Source: Globisporangium splendens (lineage: Eukaryota; Oomycota; Peronosporomycetes; Pythiales; Pythiaceae). Taken from it: a DNA stretch of 64,000 nt. The position numbers and the translations under genes are program-made. The stretch covers positions 840,693 to 904,692 of the forward strand of contig VFIW01000007.1 of assembly GCA_006386115.1 (NCBI GenBank), written 5' to 3'. Below are positions 19,449 through 31,609 of this stretch, piece after piece (within the stretch, counting starts at the first letter, position 1; each line of letters starts with the position of its first letter). The notes below the pieces were generated by a model. It saw only the letters and a program-made list of their open reading frames with translations. It did no database searches and was not told where the DNA came from.

Positions 19449-20497
19449 TTATTCTTCGCAACCATTGCGCGAAGAAACCGTTCGAGGAGTTTCTCGAACG
19501 CGAGGAGCGGGCTGCGCCGCTCGGCACTCGTAAGAGAAGTGTCCCAGTTTCTGGCAGCGGTGGCACCGCAGCTTGCGCTTGTCGACGGGTCTCTTCGGAG
19601 CCGCCGAAGCTTGAACCAACGAGAGATCCATTGGTTCGGATCCACTGTAACTTGGAGGAGGTCTCGCGTGCCGGGACTGCGCGGCGCGGTAGGGGAACGC
19701 GTGAAGCCGTGCTTGCTTCGCGCTAAAGTCTTCCTGAAGCGCCAGAGCGATTGCTTGCTCTAGCGTTTCCGGGTATTCCCGGAACAGGAGGGTCTTGACG
19801 GGACCATCCACCAAACCTTCCATGAACGTGGCGACTTGCGTCGCCATGTCGATTGGCTCAGACACGATACTTGATACCAAGTATCGGGCATGCTGGATAT
19901 ACGCATGGAGATCGCGTTTATCCTGTCGGATTTCGAGAAATTCCGTGCGAGTACGGAATTCCGACTTTGGTGGCTCAAAGGCGGCACGGATGTCGCCTTT
20001 AAACTCCGAAGTGTGGAGAAACAACCATGGTCGGCCATTCGGCGACCAAATGCCCAGCTCTTGGCTCTCCCAGCGAGCTTGGACATCGCGAAATCGACCT
20101 GTTGCTCCGGATCGTAGATTTGTCCGGAGCGAATGGCGGCATCGATTTCGACGAACCATCAGAGGAGAGGCTCATTGTCTCCTCCGCCATACTTCGCGAC
20201 TTCAAGCCTCACAGGCTTTTGTTGTGGGAACTGTACCTGCGCAGGAGCTGCGCGGGTTGCTTCTCTTCCACGGTCTTCTGCCTCTTTCTGCAGGAACCCG
20301 ATCGCCGTGAGGCGATGTTGATCCTGCGACAGGGTGGCAAGGATGGCGAACACGGCCTTTTCGCCGATGATCGTCCTCATCCGTTGGAAGGCACTCCACT
20401 CGAGATCACTCAAGTGGAGGCAATCCTCCCGGTTGATCGTCGCACTCGCGGTTTCCGCGGGTTCGAGATCCATCATCGGTTCTTCGTCAGTACTCAT
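19449..20497 (-). pseudogene. gag: Element 3 gag with zinc knuckle
   Basis: The likely start is MSTDEEPMMDLEPAE at 20497, 33 bp after the primer-binding site. A TGA stands where the sequence ..NEPLL/WFVEIDAAIRSG should continue (about 20157-20159). A frameshift near 20030-20050 moves the frame to ..SEFKGDIRAAFEPPKSEFR, the retrotransposon gag core, and on to a CCHC knuckle CHRCQKLGHFSYEC (about 19528-19569). The family role is the structural shell binding element RNA. Two lesions show it is dead. Confidence 0.85.
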
Positions 20498-20529
20498 TAC
20501 TGACGGCTCCCGCTCTGTGGTTGGACGGA

Positions 20530-20545
20530 CCACAAAGTGCTACCA
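20530..20545 (-). other. Primer-binding site of element 3
   Basis: On the minus strand TGGTAGCACTTTGTGG begins 2 nt after the LTR end ..CCCGTTACA (20548). A start with TGG, complementary to a tRNA CCA end, is the rule for LTR elements. Which tRNA it matches cannot be said without the host tRNA set. Confidence 0.55.
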
Positions 20546-20547
20546 GG

Positions 20548-21093
20548 TGTAACGGGAATGCCTGTTACACGGCGTACACGTGCGTTGAGGAAGCGCAGGT
20601 GAAAGGAAGGGAGCTTTGCGCGTTACCGTGCAAATTGAGAAGTGAATTGAAACGTTAAAGTGCTAACATGCAATCGTAGTGACTGAAACCTACGGTGTCT
20701 CTCATTGGTAGATAATCGGATGTCCAGTCCGACTATCATCCAATGAGATTAAACTTTAATGGAATGTTGGCTAAAAATGCAATTGGCTACATAGAGTGTT
20801 GATGGTTTAACGGGTGGGTTTGTATAGAGTGGTAGAACCCGTGTGGGTATGACCCCCACTCTTTGTAGCCAAGAACCCATGCAATGGTAAGCCCCATACA
20901 CTCGTTTTGTGTGATTCCAGGAGGTCCACGCAAAGTTGGCGGTGATTTGATTTACCCGAACTGCTAGTGGCTGCAATTTGGTCTGTCGTATTGAGGCGAA
21001 CCCGTTCTGGGCTGCGATAATCACTTAACTGTGACAACACCATTGCTTTGAAACTGGATAGAAATCATATTGAAATTCGTCAACCAATTTACA
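20548..21093 (-). repeat. Probable 5' LTR of element 3 (right end tentative)
   Basis: The left boundary (minus-strand LTR end ..CGTTACA at 20548) is set by the primer-binding site. The right end is placed at TTTACA (21088-21093), read on the minus strand as TGTAAATTGG, because that gives TG..CA ends and about 546 bp, close to the 534-bp LTRs nearby. No target duplicate was found, so this end is a guess. Confidence 0.35.
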
Positions 21094-21449
21094 TGAAGAA
21101 TTCCATTGAGCTGTACATAATACTAGTTTTGGAAATCACATTTAAAGAAAATAGTACCCCGTGTTTTACTCGAACGTCTCACAACCCATACAAATCTTAC
21201 GAATGTTGTTTAATTGGTATTGAAACATGATGATGTTTTTTGCAACGAGGTCAAAACAATATGCACCAACCGAGCAAACATAAAAACCCGGTTTTGGTCC
21301 TGCAGCATTGGTTTTTCTGTCTAAACCCTCTGGAAAACCAAAACCAAAGAACTTTGACACACCTGCCAAACTAAAAAGACTTGTCAATCTCCATCAACAA
21401 ACAGTCATCAAACAGCAGCGACACAAAAGATTGCCATCGCCGTTCTAGA
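21094..21449. other. Intergenic region upstream of the DNL-type gene
   Basis: AT-rich, no gene seen. It contains short A/C-rich near-repeats around the word AAAACC (21280-21350). The part just before 21450 must include the promoter of the DNL-type gene, but no clear motif could be assigned. Confidence 0.4.
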
Positions 21450-22140
21450 ATGCTGCACCACGCGCGACTTGTCCTGCGCCTGGCGTCTCGTCATCACGCG
21501 CGTCGCTTCCGCGCTGCTGCGCACGCGCTGACCGCGTCACCACCAGCACCGCAGCGACGGCTGTGCGCCCACAGCCACGCGCTGCAGCACCGCCACGAGA
21601 GCCGCCAACTCTGCCACCCGTTTTCGTTCGTGCCGACACGCCACTTCAGCTCCAAGGATGACGAGTCTGCTCCTGATGCTGCTACTTCGTCACCAGCGGC
21701 GACGCCACCGGGCGCAGTGGGAGAGTCCTTCTCGGATGTGCCTGGCGTGGAGTCTCCCGGCGAGAAATTTGTGATGCTCTACACGTGTGTCGGTATGTCA
21801 TGTGTCATAATGAGTGGTCATAGCGCAGCTCTTTTGATGTTGTATTGATATATTGAGCGCTGATGATGTCCTGTTGCTGTTGCTGGCATTAGTGTGTGAA
21901 ACGCGCTCGGCGAAGACGATCAGCAAGCATGCGTACTACAAGGGCGTGGTGCTCGTGCGCTGTCCGGGCTGCCAGAAGCTGCACCTCATTGCCGACCGCC
22001 TCGGCTGGTTTGAGGACGAGTCCACGGACATCGAGAGCATTCTCGCGCAAAAGGGCGAGAGCGTGCGCGTCGCCACCCACGAAGACGTGCTCGAGCTCAC
22101 GGACCGCGAAATCCTCGGCAAAATGCGCGATCTGGAGTAA
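21450..22140 (+). CDS. DNLZ: DNL-type zinc finger protein (mitochondrial Hsp70 escort protein, Zim17/DNLZ family)
   Basis: Two exons, 21450-21792 and 21893-22140, give 196 residues. The first 70 residues are rich in Arg, His, Ala and Ser with almost no acids, a mitochondrial targeting signal. The domain has a CxxC pair formed across the splice (TCVVC), then ETRSAKTISKHAYYKGVVLV, a second CxxC in RCPGC, and LIADRLGWF, the signature of the family. These proteins keep mitochondrial Hsp70 soluble and support import. Length fits the family. The intron is 100 bp, GTATGT..TTAG. The neighbour on the right converges on it. Confidence 0.92.
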
Positions 22141-22322
22141 AATAGAGAGAAAACAGAGACGATAACGCAATGGAGAAATGGTTCACTATGTTCGCATGTA
22201 CTTTGCAGCAAATGGAACAGTAAATTAGAAAAAAATCGAGGGGAAAAAGCAAACTGCTCGGGTGGCTTCTTTCTTCTCCAGGGAAATGCGAACGTTCGCT
22301 ATAATGAGTTGATATTCATTAT

Positions 22323-24237
22323 TCATTCAGCAGCGTTTTCTACTTCTGCTTTTTCCTGGATAAACTTCAGCCACGGCCGGCGGCCGGCGCCACGGAACAT
22401 CACCTGCTCGTGGGTGTTCACCTGCACGGATGGATTTGCGGACGCGAGCTTCGTCGTCTTCGTTAACCGTGTCGAGTCCATGGTGCTCGTGCTGATGTGC
22501 TGCTTGCGCTTCTTGCTCTGGTTTTCGTGGCGCGTCATGTGCTCCTTCAACGTCTCTTCCTTGCCGTACACACGCGCGCACACGGGACACTTGAACCACT
22601 GCTTGTCGCCGCGCATCTCGATGATCGGCTTCAATTCGTCGGGCAGCACCATTTCTTTCAGCTCGCTCGAGTTTTCCGTCTTCGTTTTGTCGTTGGCGCC
22701 ATCTTTTGCTGGACAGTTGTGGAACTGCATGCCACGCTTTGCATTGAACTTCATATCGCAATCTGGGCACGTAAACGGATGCAGCTTCTTCTCATCCACT
22801 GGCTTGTTCGGAGGCAACGGGAGACTCGAAGCCCCAGCTTGCTTCAACGCCCCCGTCTTAATCATGTTCTGCGCCGCGTACATTTCTTTTCCTGTATCCA
22901 TGTACGACGCGATCACGCACCCGGCGACCATCGCATCGAACTGATGCACGTGCTCGCGCACATCTCGAAACTCGGCAAACATTTTCTTAGCGCGGCTCCC
23001 GACGATTTCATGCAGATCGAGATTACTGATCGTGTGATCAATCAAGCGGCACGCTTTTTGCTTCATCTGCAGTCCACACACAGCAACAGGACAACACACA
23101 TACACGTTGGCCTCTTTGATCACCAGCCCACGTATGCTCCTTTCGTTTCGCATTGAGTACCTGGTCCTTGTACCCAATACGCGTTCGTCGCTCATCTTTG
23201 CCCATTTGACTCAGGTTCATTTCCACGAATTCGGCCGCGCGTCTCAGATTACCAGCCATTTCACCATCCTATTCACAAGTCAAGGAATACATCAGTCCAG
23301 AACATGATACATTCCATCTGTCTATCCATCATCCTCACCTGTGAGATCAGCGTTCGCAGGTTGTGACCCGACGAGAAAAGTTTGTTGGGCGCTGGGCCGT
23401 GATGCGATTTGTCTTCTTCGCCTTCGAACTTGCGGTACGCACTGCCTTCGTGCACGATGTGGTCCTGCACGACCGTGCCGCAGCCATTGCCGTCCAGACC
23501 ATTGCAGATCGTGTCTCCTCGCGCATAGTCCGTGATAAAGTTGTTCTGCTCCGTGTTGCCACAGGTTTCACAGCGAAAGCGCGGGGCTATAATGTATCAT
23601 CGGCATCATTTACAACAATGTCGTCAGATCGACTCATGGGATCAAAACCGGTGAAGCAGCCCAATTCACCTGCGTACCTGACTTCTGCTCGGCGTCCAAT
23701 TCGGAGAACTCGTCCGCATCCGATTTGCCCGCCTGCTTCATCTTCTTAATCAGCAGCATCACGTCGTTCACCTTGAGCTCTGGGACGAGCAGGTTCACGA
23801 TGCGCTCCTCCATCGGCAGCGTCGGCTCGTCCGAATTTCTCGCCTTCGGCTGCGGTCGCGAACTGGCGCTCGGCTCTTTCTTCACATGGCCACTTTTCTT
23901 CGCCGCATCGTTCTTCTTTCGCTTGTCATTCGTCGACTACAGCGCACAACACGCCATCGCAAGCACACGCACACACAGCCAGCGTCAGTTTAGTTTCCCC
24001 AAATACGCATACGCAATGGTCTCCATGCCAATGCGCCACAGTACACGCGCATTGAAGTGCGCAATAAACAAACCAGCTGATCGAACGTACGTGGTCGTCG
24101 CGCTCCTGCTTGACGGCCGGCGGTGGCACCGCCACGTCGGGTGCCGGCATGTCCGCGATATTGAAATCCATGAAGCCATCGGCGTCGCCGGAGTTCAGCG
24201 CCGCGAAGAAATCGTCCGCGCCCGCGTCCAGATCCAT
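22323..24237 (-). CDS. TFIIB-type zinc-ribbon / cyclin-like protein with C2H2 fingers
   Basis: Five exons on the minus strand: 24237-24091, 23936-23678, 23586-23339, 23268-23104, 23066-22323; 520 residues with matching phases. Order: acidic N-terminus (MDLDAGADDFFAALNSGDAD), lysine-rich stretch, zinc ribbon (RCETCGNTEQ .. GDTICNGLDGNGCGTVV) as in TFIIB, a segment like the first cyclin fold (AAEFVEMNLSQMGKDERRTR, then LIDHTISNLDLHEIVGSRAK), and two C2H2 fingers (FTCPDCDMKF.. and FKCPVCARVYGKEETLKEHM) near the end. TFIIB-family proteins bridge RNA polymerase to promoters. A C2H2 tail is not part of the standard family. The last intron is only 37 bp and should be checked. It could be a general factor or a diverged regulator. 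Confidence 0.75.
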
Positions 24238-24438
24238 GCTTTCGATAGGGGGAAGTTCTCAATACAAATAGGGCTTCTGGTGCATTCACCTGCGCAAAAA
24301 CGAGAAATGACTGCGCTTGAGGTGTGGCGAGACAGCAGAAGAGTAAAACAAACTCTGTAATTGCATGGATCGGTTTGGGAAGGTATTAGATAACACAATG
24401 GGGAATGTAACAAATTAGAGAGACGATGCGGTATGGAA

Positions 24439-26453
24439 CTATCTGGAACGATAGCTGGCGCGGCACACAGGGCAGAGTGGGATCTCGTAGATGTTGAAGT
24501 CCTCGAAGGCGCGCAGACACTGCGCGTGGAAGAGATGCGTGCAGCTCAGCAGCAGCACGCCCTGCATCGAAGCGCTACATACACAGACAAGTGAGTGCGC
24601 TGGAGTTGCGTGTTTGCCGCTGTGGATACTACGTTGGTTGGTCGTCAAGAGAGCGATACCTGAATGGGTTGATGCAGATCGCGCACTCCTTCTCGTCGCG
24701 ACCGCACGCCTAATGGAGCAATGCATGGTTGGATCGTTGTGCGCATATAATGATCGTGGACCGTACATCCGATATATTGAGCATACCTTGCGGTGGATAC
24801 TGGGCCAGTCGTCCCCTTTGCAGAGCGCGCTGGAAGAAGAATCTGCGTCAAACAAATAGCAGAAACAGCTGGCTAGATGAGTAATGTGCGTGCACGTTCT
24901 CGTTCACATTGCGTATGCGTGGGTCCGTTTTGTTACCGTCTTCGATCTCTGGATGGCCTGAGACCGTCTGCTGCTGGAAGGCGTGGCGACTGAACTTGAT
25001 GGATCTGTCCAATTCCACCAGCAACGAGTCGATGGAATCGTCTCGTTGCTGCATTGCTGACACGATCCGGTCCATCGTCTTCCCCACTCTACAAGATGCA
25101 AACAGTCCGGCTTAGCTCAAGAAGAAAAGAGGAAGCAGAACTGTGGCCAACAGTAGCAACAACCTCTGGACCAGAAATCGCCGACGACGCATGGGGTCTC
25201 CTTTTCCAGCCGCGTAGAACTGCAGAACGCCACCAGAGTATGATTGTTGAAGAGAACGAAAATAAAGAGACAATGTAAGCGCATGAAGGCGTACCGAGTG
25301 CCAGAGTATCGCGACATGGCGGCGCGCACGAACTCCACGAAACAGAGCCTGTGACATGACATTCAGCCACTCGATGATTTCCAGCATTGCACGCCGAGAA
25401 GAAAACTAAAAGAGTAGTGGATTTCGTACCTGAATCCGCTGTGCACACAGCACTCAGTGGTGCGACGATGCGGAACTCGTGCTGCGCTTTTGACAGTCTT
25501 GCTTGCGACAAAGTGGACACACGCGCTGGTTGGTGCGCAAGAAACTATCAACATTCCACAATCAGCAAAAAAAAAGTGTCACGACAATGTCCACACGTTT
25601 GAAGACAACAAAAGAGATCTTTCGCGACCGTTCAAAGCTGGCGATGCAGTCCAAGTGGAACATGTGCGAGCAGCTCAGAATCACTTGCTGCTTCACGCCG
25701 TAGGGTTCATGGCAGATCGAGCACGGCTGCGTGAGATCACCTCTGTCCGCGGCCTGCTTCTCGCATCGCTCCCACTCGTCTCGCGAGAGTTTTGGTGGCG
25801 GACACGCCACGTGGCCGCGCTTTTGAGTGAGCGAGAGGCTGGCGCGCTTTTTCTGCAAACGACATGTTCCACATGCAAGACATCGCTCGCGGTCGTCGGT
25901 TGTTGCAAGGTACTACTGTTGCTCGTCATTCTCGAACGTGCACACCTCACAGATCCACACTTTGCGATACTCAGACGCGGCAAGTTCTTGTTGCCCGATG
26001 CGCTTCCCATTATCGCGAAACTGCATAATAAAAGGGAGCACAAGACGTACCATGAGTCGATTTTTACTACTCGCTTTTCTCTGAAGCGCATACTATTCAC
26101 CGTTGATGGTTGTTTGGTTTTGATATTATCGGCGGTGTGGTGCTTCTGGTTGTTGTTGGTAGCTTGACGGAGCGGAATCTTTCGTGGAAACAAGGTCAGC
26201 GTGATCGATCGTGCCAAGTGATCCTGTGAAGTTGCAAAAAGAAAACTCCGTCGTTCCCTCGAACGCTCTTGAGCCAACCATCAGCTCTTGCACCTTTGGC
26301 ATCGAACAATCTGTCTTAATTATGATAGACAGAATTGCAGCTCACCTGTAAAGCTGCAGCGTTGATGATCGTCGACGACTGCTGCGTTCCATTGGCGAGC
26401 TTAGCTGCAAACAAATCACAATAAGGTAAGCCAGCCATCCAAAAGAGATCCAT
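24439..26453 (-). CDS. RNF32-like protein: two RING fingers around an IQ motif
   Basis: Likely start MDLFWMAGLPYCDLF at 26453; the last exon ends YRSR, stop 24439-24441. RING 1 is PCSICHEPYGVKQQ..LSCSHMFHLDCIASFER plus VCPLCRK in the next exon. An IQ motif is built across a splice (LCAQRIQ then ALFRGVRARRHV). RING 2 is ECAICINPF .. LSCTHLFHAQCLRAFEDF .. LCPVCRASY. Order, spacing and the segments TQKRGHVACPPPKLSRDEWE and GDDWPSIHRK match animal RNF32, an E3-type protein linked to cilia. At least 8 exons. One in-frame TGA remains just before LCAQRIQ (near 25455), unexplained by any intron I can place, so the gene may be damaged or the model incomplete. Another CxxC..CLAC segment (about 25870-25950) suggests a RanBP2-like finger partly inside an intron. 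Confidence 0.7.
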
Positions 26454-26788
26454 CGATAAGCAATGCATCATGCAGGCTCACAATCATTTCGTGAGCGAAT
26501 CGGACGTTGGTGCATTTCTGTCTGCCACGTCCGACTTGGGTGCTTTTTCACTCGAAACTTGTCAGTCAGTCGTCACAGCTGCAGTTACACGCATGAAAGT
26601 CTGGATGGAGCGGGTCGACCGAGAAAGTGTGGTGCTGCCACAACCGATTTTAGCGGTTAGGAGACAACGACTCGGGTGGTGGTTTCTGTTCTCTCGTCTC
26701 GTTCACAGCCCTTCCACGATTTTCAGTGAGCAAGAACAGCCAAACGTCTCCCCATTTACAGCCACAAAAGACACAAAATCAAGCAGCC

Positions 26789-27763
26789 ATGGAGCCAAAG
26801 CACATGGACCACGACGACGACCTGAGCTGCAAGATCAGCAAGATCAAGCTCTCCGGTGAGAAGCAAATCGCACGGCTGAAAGGTGAACTGGACGAGAAAA
26901 GCATCAAGGACGATGTCGCCGAGGCGAAGCTAGATCTGGAGGTCGAGCGCGAGTGGAAGCAGCTCCAGAACGAGGCTGGCACCGGCAAAATCGAGATCTC
27001 GAGCAACCCGAAAGCCAAGAAAATCGCCAAAGGATTGGTCATGTAAGCGCATTGTTGCTGCTGCACCGGGTTGGTGATGTATCGAAAATGTGAGCAATTG
27101 ACGGAATTTGATCGTGCATAGCAACCACATGAACATGCGATGTGGAGACACGGGGAAGCTGCTGTGGCAGTCTGAGGAATGGTACGAACACGAGTCTCAG
27201 ACGCGAGCGATAGTCACATGTGTATTTTTGCATTCTCACCTTGCGCTTTTCTGCTTTCGTCATGCGCTTGCACAGGGGGACGACATTTACATGAGCGAGC
27301 AAGAAGGTGTCTGGAGCGGCGTGTGTACCTCGAAGGAAGCTGCATCGAAGGTATGTTTTTGCTTGATTTCGCTCGGTTCTTTTATACTTGAGCCTTGTCC
27401 TATCCCCATATTCGCTTCATGATGTCACTGAGTTCACCATATCTTCGTTGTTGGAATGCTTCATCGACAATTTTTGCGTCTTGACAGAATGGCTGTTCAC
27501 GTTTGGGTACATGATCCCTGGCTCCACGAATACATGGCAGCAAGCAACCGAAGCTACTGGCTCCGAGAACATGTTAGACCCCAAAACGATCAGGTGTGGA
27601 TTTAGGCACGGCCATGTAGTGCTTGTCTTCTCCATCTTCTTCGTGCTGACTTTCTTTCGCATTTCGTTGACGGCGATATAGCGGCAAGCTGACGATAGAG
27701 ACGGCATTTTACGATGGACTGCAGTCGATTGCGAAGACCGTCTACAGAATATTCTATGTGTAA
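26789..27763 (+). CDS. PDE6D: PDE6-delta-like prenyl-binding protein
   Basis: Exons recognised: 26789-27042, from 27122 (NHMNMRCGDTGKLLWQSEEW), a piece ending at about 27351 (RRCLERRVYLEGSCIE), 27488-27593 (EWLFTFGYMIPGSTNTWQ) and 27682-27763 (GKLTIETAFYDG .. VYRIFYV). The RxxDxxTGKxLWQ, GYMIPGSTNTWQ and final R-x-F-Y-V blocks are those of PDE6D, a carrier of farnesylated and geranylgeranylated proteins to membranes and cilia. The middle segment that normally reads like IPKxILxCxAVSREIxFSS is not found between LLWQSEEW and YLEG, so either a lost exon or a real deletion of the sandwich. A charged 70-residue N-terminus is extra. Head to head with the RNF32-like gene, 335 bp apart. Confidence 0.7.
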
Positions 27764-28011
27764 AGAGAGGTTCGACCTCCACTGACTGGGCTTGCGAGCC
27801 CCAACACAAAATCTCGTGCTTCAGCAACTTCCAGCGGCAGCAATCCATCCATGAGGAGAGCTCCTACACGTAGCATGCACGAGGTTAGCTGAGCAACAAT
27901 ACAGTGGGTACTTACGCTTCCAGAATCAATCGAGCACGTAAACATCCCGCTCAAACTTCTCGGTTCTTTTCCATTGTGTAGTTCTTAAGCATCTATCATT
28001 TGCTTCAGCGT

Positions 28012-31000
28012 CTAGAGACTCGTGCGCTCTTCGTTCGATTTGTCTTCGTCTCTCACGCGTGTATTGTCGGGGTAAAATGGCAATTCCATCTTAAACGCGT
28101 ACAAATCCTTGATACGCGCTGGGACTGGGAACATTTCTTGCTCTTTGCTCTTTCCGTTCGCTGACTTTGCCGGACGACTTGACTGACCAATGACATGCAA
28201 AGAAAGCTTCTTGGGGTTCTGCAGGATCCATGAATGGTAAAGCTGCAACATCTCAGGCTTCGTGCACGTTTCGAACTCCTTGGCGAGTTTTTCATCGATA
28301 TCGAAATCCAAACGACCGGACGCGATCTCGTACCACAAACGATGCGTCGTCTCCAGCAGATTGTGATCTGGTTCCAGCTTTTTCAGGATTTGCGCTTGCA
28401 CGTGGTCGTGGAAATGCTCGTCCGGCATCATCGCGATGGCTTCTTCGAAATCAATCATGAACCGGTCAATACAGTACGAGATGTACTTGGCATCAAAGAG
28501 CGAGGACTGCACCATGACACCAAAGCCGACAATACCATGGGTGACACGGACGGTGCAGGATACATCGTAGCCCAGCTCTTGCTTCGTTCTCAGGGTATCG
28601 AACAAAGGTTCCTCCATCAGTTGCTCCAACAGATCAGCATATGCCAGCGTTCGCAAGTTGTGCTCACCGATCTGGTAGTAGACTTCAACTTGCGTGTTTT
28701 TCTCTTCCTTGTGCTCGCTTCGCGTCTTAATCAGCAATCCGGATGGCGTCGGTGGGATCTGGTTGATGAACCGTTGCGGGATCCCTGACGCAGGCAGAGC
28801 CGACGACACTCGCTCAAGATCAGCTTCAACCACCTTCCGCAACTCAGTCGCAGCTTCAACGGAGATATTCCCGTGGGCAAAGCTCGATAGATGGGTGTTG
28901 GTCTTCCACAATGCATTCGCCAAGAACGCATTCAGTGAATCTGTTGTCGTTGCCTCCAATGCAGCAATCGACTGATCCAGTGGGAACGCCACTCGTTCCA
29001 GCAGCTGAAGACGAAGGTACTTTGCTTTGTGCGCTACTTTCGAAATCGAGTTTCGGTATTCACGAAGCATTTCTTGCTTCATGATGCTGAAACGAGCTGC
29101 TTTCACTTGTGTATGGAAGAGGGCGTCCACGACAACCTTCACAAGAAGACTCAACTTGTCATTGAACCCTCCAGCAATCAGCTCCAAACCAGATTCTTTC
29201 ACTCGGAGTGAGTACATGATCTCAGCCACGTTAGCATGGTACGCGTACTCGTTGAGAGCATCTCGAACGAGCTTCACGTATAGCTCCGTCGACACCACGT
29301 TGGTGATGCTTTGCAGCACACTTGGCAAATGGAACACGAACGCAAGATGGGCGCGAGGTGTGGCAAACACGGTGTCAGGCTTGTACCACATTTTCCCAAA
29401 CGCAAAACGATGGCACGAGATCTCGTCAACGGCTCCATTTTCAACCAAAGTGAAGTCACGCGGGATAAACGGGTTTGGCTTAGGCAGCTGAAGCTTCTCG
29501 TTGAGTCCCGCAGCTTTCCATTTCTTCACGACTGCGTCGTCAACATCTTCTTTCGTGTACTTGACTCCAAACCATTCCTCTTCGAGAGCCTGTGTCTGGA
29601 AGTCAGGGTTATCAGCATGCTTTCTCGTGGTCAATGAGATGAAGACATTTTCTGGACTCAAGTGTGGCAGCATGTCCCTCACAAGCTGCTTATCGAAAGC
29701 GCCTTGGAAGAGATCAACTTTCAGCAGATCATGTGCAGGGACTTGACACATATCCTGCATCATTAACGACACGAGAACATTAGTCACGAAGCCATCCATA
29801 CGCGAAACAATGCAGACCTGTAACACACCTGCATGAGTGCAGCAAGCTCTTCGCACTTCTCGACAGCACTGTTGTCCTCCTGGAAGCGGAATGAAATCTC
29901 TGCCAGGGCTTTCAGTTCCTCAAAGATCCATTCTGGAAAGTCGCTCGCTTTGAGCATCTGGAGGTACTCAAACACGACGTGCGTGATCTCCTCCCAATGT
30001 GAAATCCCATCCAAGGTCAGCTTCATCGTCACGTCAAACTTTGCACCGTAGGTTCCCGAATCGTTTCCGTCCGACTCGGTGACGCCGGCTGTCAACGCTG
30101 AAATCCACCCACGCTCCTTGAGCTAATGAGAGCAAACAAAGTCAGCAGACAAGTTAGCACACAGGTGCAACAGCAAACCACATATATAAAGGGCAACGCA
30201 CCAAGGAGAGCACCGAGCCTTCGCTTTCATGGCCCAAGAGACTGGCGATGTAGTCTGCTGGTTTCTGGCGATAATGACCAAAAATCGGTGGGATCATCCA
30301 GTCCAGTTGAAGCGTATGGATGTCTCGTACGGGGATGATGCGGCAAAGCACGGGCGAAGGATGGACTTGCGAACCAAATGGCTGGCCGAACGACGTAAAA
30401 GACGGTACCTCCACGTTCTTGTTGGGGATCTTGCTGTACGATTGCGTCACCCATTTCTCCATATCCTCGAGCGTGTCTTCACCGCAGACGACGAGCTTCA
30501 TGATGTTGGCGGAATAGTATCGCTCGTAGAACGCGCGGATCTCCTTGTGGACGTCGATCTTCGCGGCTTTCGGCTGTTCCTTCAAGCTCTTTCGGTTGCC
30601 CCAGCCGAACTTTGCATACGGATGCGCCTTCTTCGATTCCGCACACAACACTTGCTGCTGGCGAATGCGGTCGTTCTGCGTGGCTTGGCTGAATTCGGAC
30701 TCGATCGCCGACAGCTCGCGGTCCATCGTCTCGGGTTTCATCAATGGCGCAATGAAGAACTGCGCAAACATGTCGAGCGCAGTCTCCAAATACGCCGGAC
30801 CGACTTCGAACATGTAGCTCGTGAGTTCGTTGTCCGTGGAGCCGTTGCTGAAGCCGCCATGCGCGCTCAAAAACGACTCGAACTCGTTCTCATTCGGATA
30901 CTTTTCACTTCCTGCATGACAACACAAAGCGAGAATATTCACGCACACTCAGCACCATGCACACAGCATAACTTACACATACAATTCGCTTGCGTCTTAC

Positions 31001-31418
31001 CCATAAACACCATGTGCTCGAGATAATGCGCAAGACCCGGCAGTGACTCTGGCTCGGCGTAGCTGCCGACGCCGACGGTCAAGCACGCTCCTGCTCGTCG
31101 GCTATGACCACCGCGGTCCTCTTCTCCGTCCTCTTCATCATATTCACTGCCATCACTGTGGTCACTAGCGCTTTCGCCGCTCATGCGCTCGCTCCCTTCG
31201 CCCTCATCGTCTCCGCTTTCATCATCGTCATTGTCATGTTCGCCATCCTCCTCGTCGCTCTCATCGCCGTCGTCGCCGTGGCGCGTGACGTCCTTCGTGG
31301 AGATGAGCACCACCTGCAGCGCGTTGGGGAGCGTCAGAAGCTTGTACTTCTTCTGGTCGCTGGGCGACTTGGAGCACTCCACGACGTCCCCCGCGTGCTG
31401 CATCTCCACGTCCGCCAT
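28012..31418 (-). CDS. NRDC: Nardilysin-like M16 metalloprotease
   Basis: Four exons, 31418-31001, 30911-30202, 30122-29829 and 29754-28012, give 1054 residues with consistent phases. The inverted zinc motif HYLEH is at about residues 131-135 (GLAHYLEHMVFMG) and the third ligand glutamate is in ELSAIESEF. Just before the zinc site is an acidic run of about 55 residues (DESDEEDGEHDNDDDES ..), the hallmark of nardilysin as opposed to insulin-degrading enzyme. Downstream come the usual M16 repeats (KADNIMKLVV-like SANIMKLVVCGEDTLEDMEK, TKQELGYDVSCTVRVTHG). Expected activity: cleavage of peptides N-terminal to dibasic sites, in cytosol or secreted. It shares a 191-bp divergent promoter region with the small gene at 31610. 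Confidence 0.9.
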
Positions 31419-31609
31419 GGTGTTGTCCCCAGCTTTTCCGTTGAGTTTCCTCCCTATTTTGATAGGGAGAATGTGGGGCTGATTGTGATAGAAGAAAAGT
31501 GTCATCCCGAATTGAAGAGCTAAAATTCGGGACAATCACCAAACACCAATCACATGTGGCTAATAGTGTGGCTCTCAAAGCACAGAGAGGAAGGAAGCAG
31601 GAAGCGACC

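Noticed and set aside
30229..31026. 265-codon plus-strand frame opposite nardilysin
   Set aside because: Fully antisense to conserved M16 exons, crosses a real intron, no recognisable features; shadow frame.
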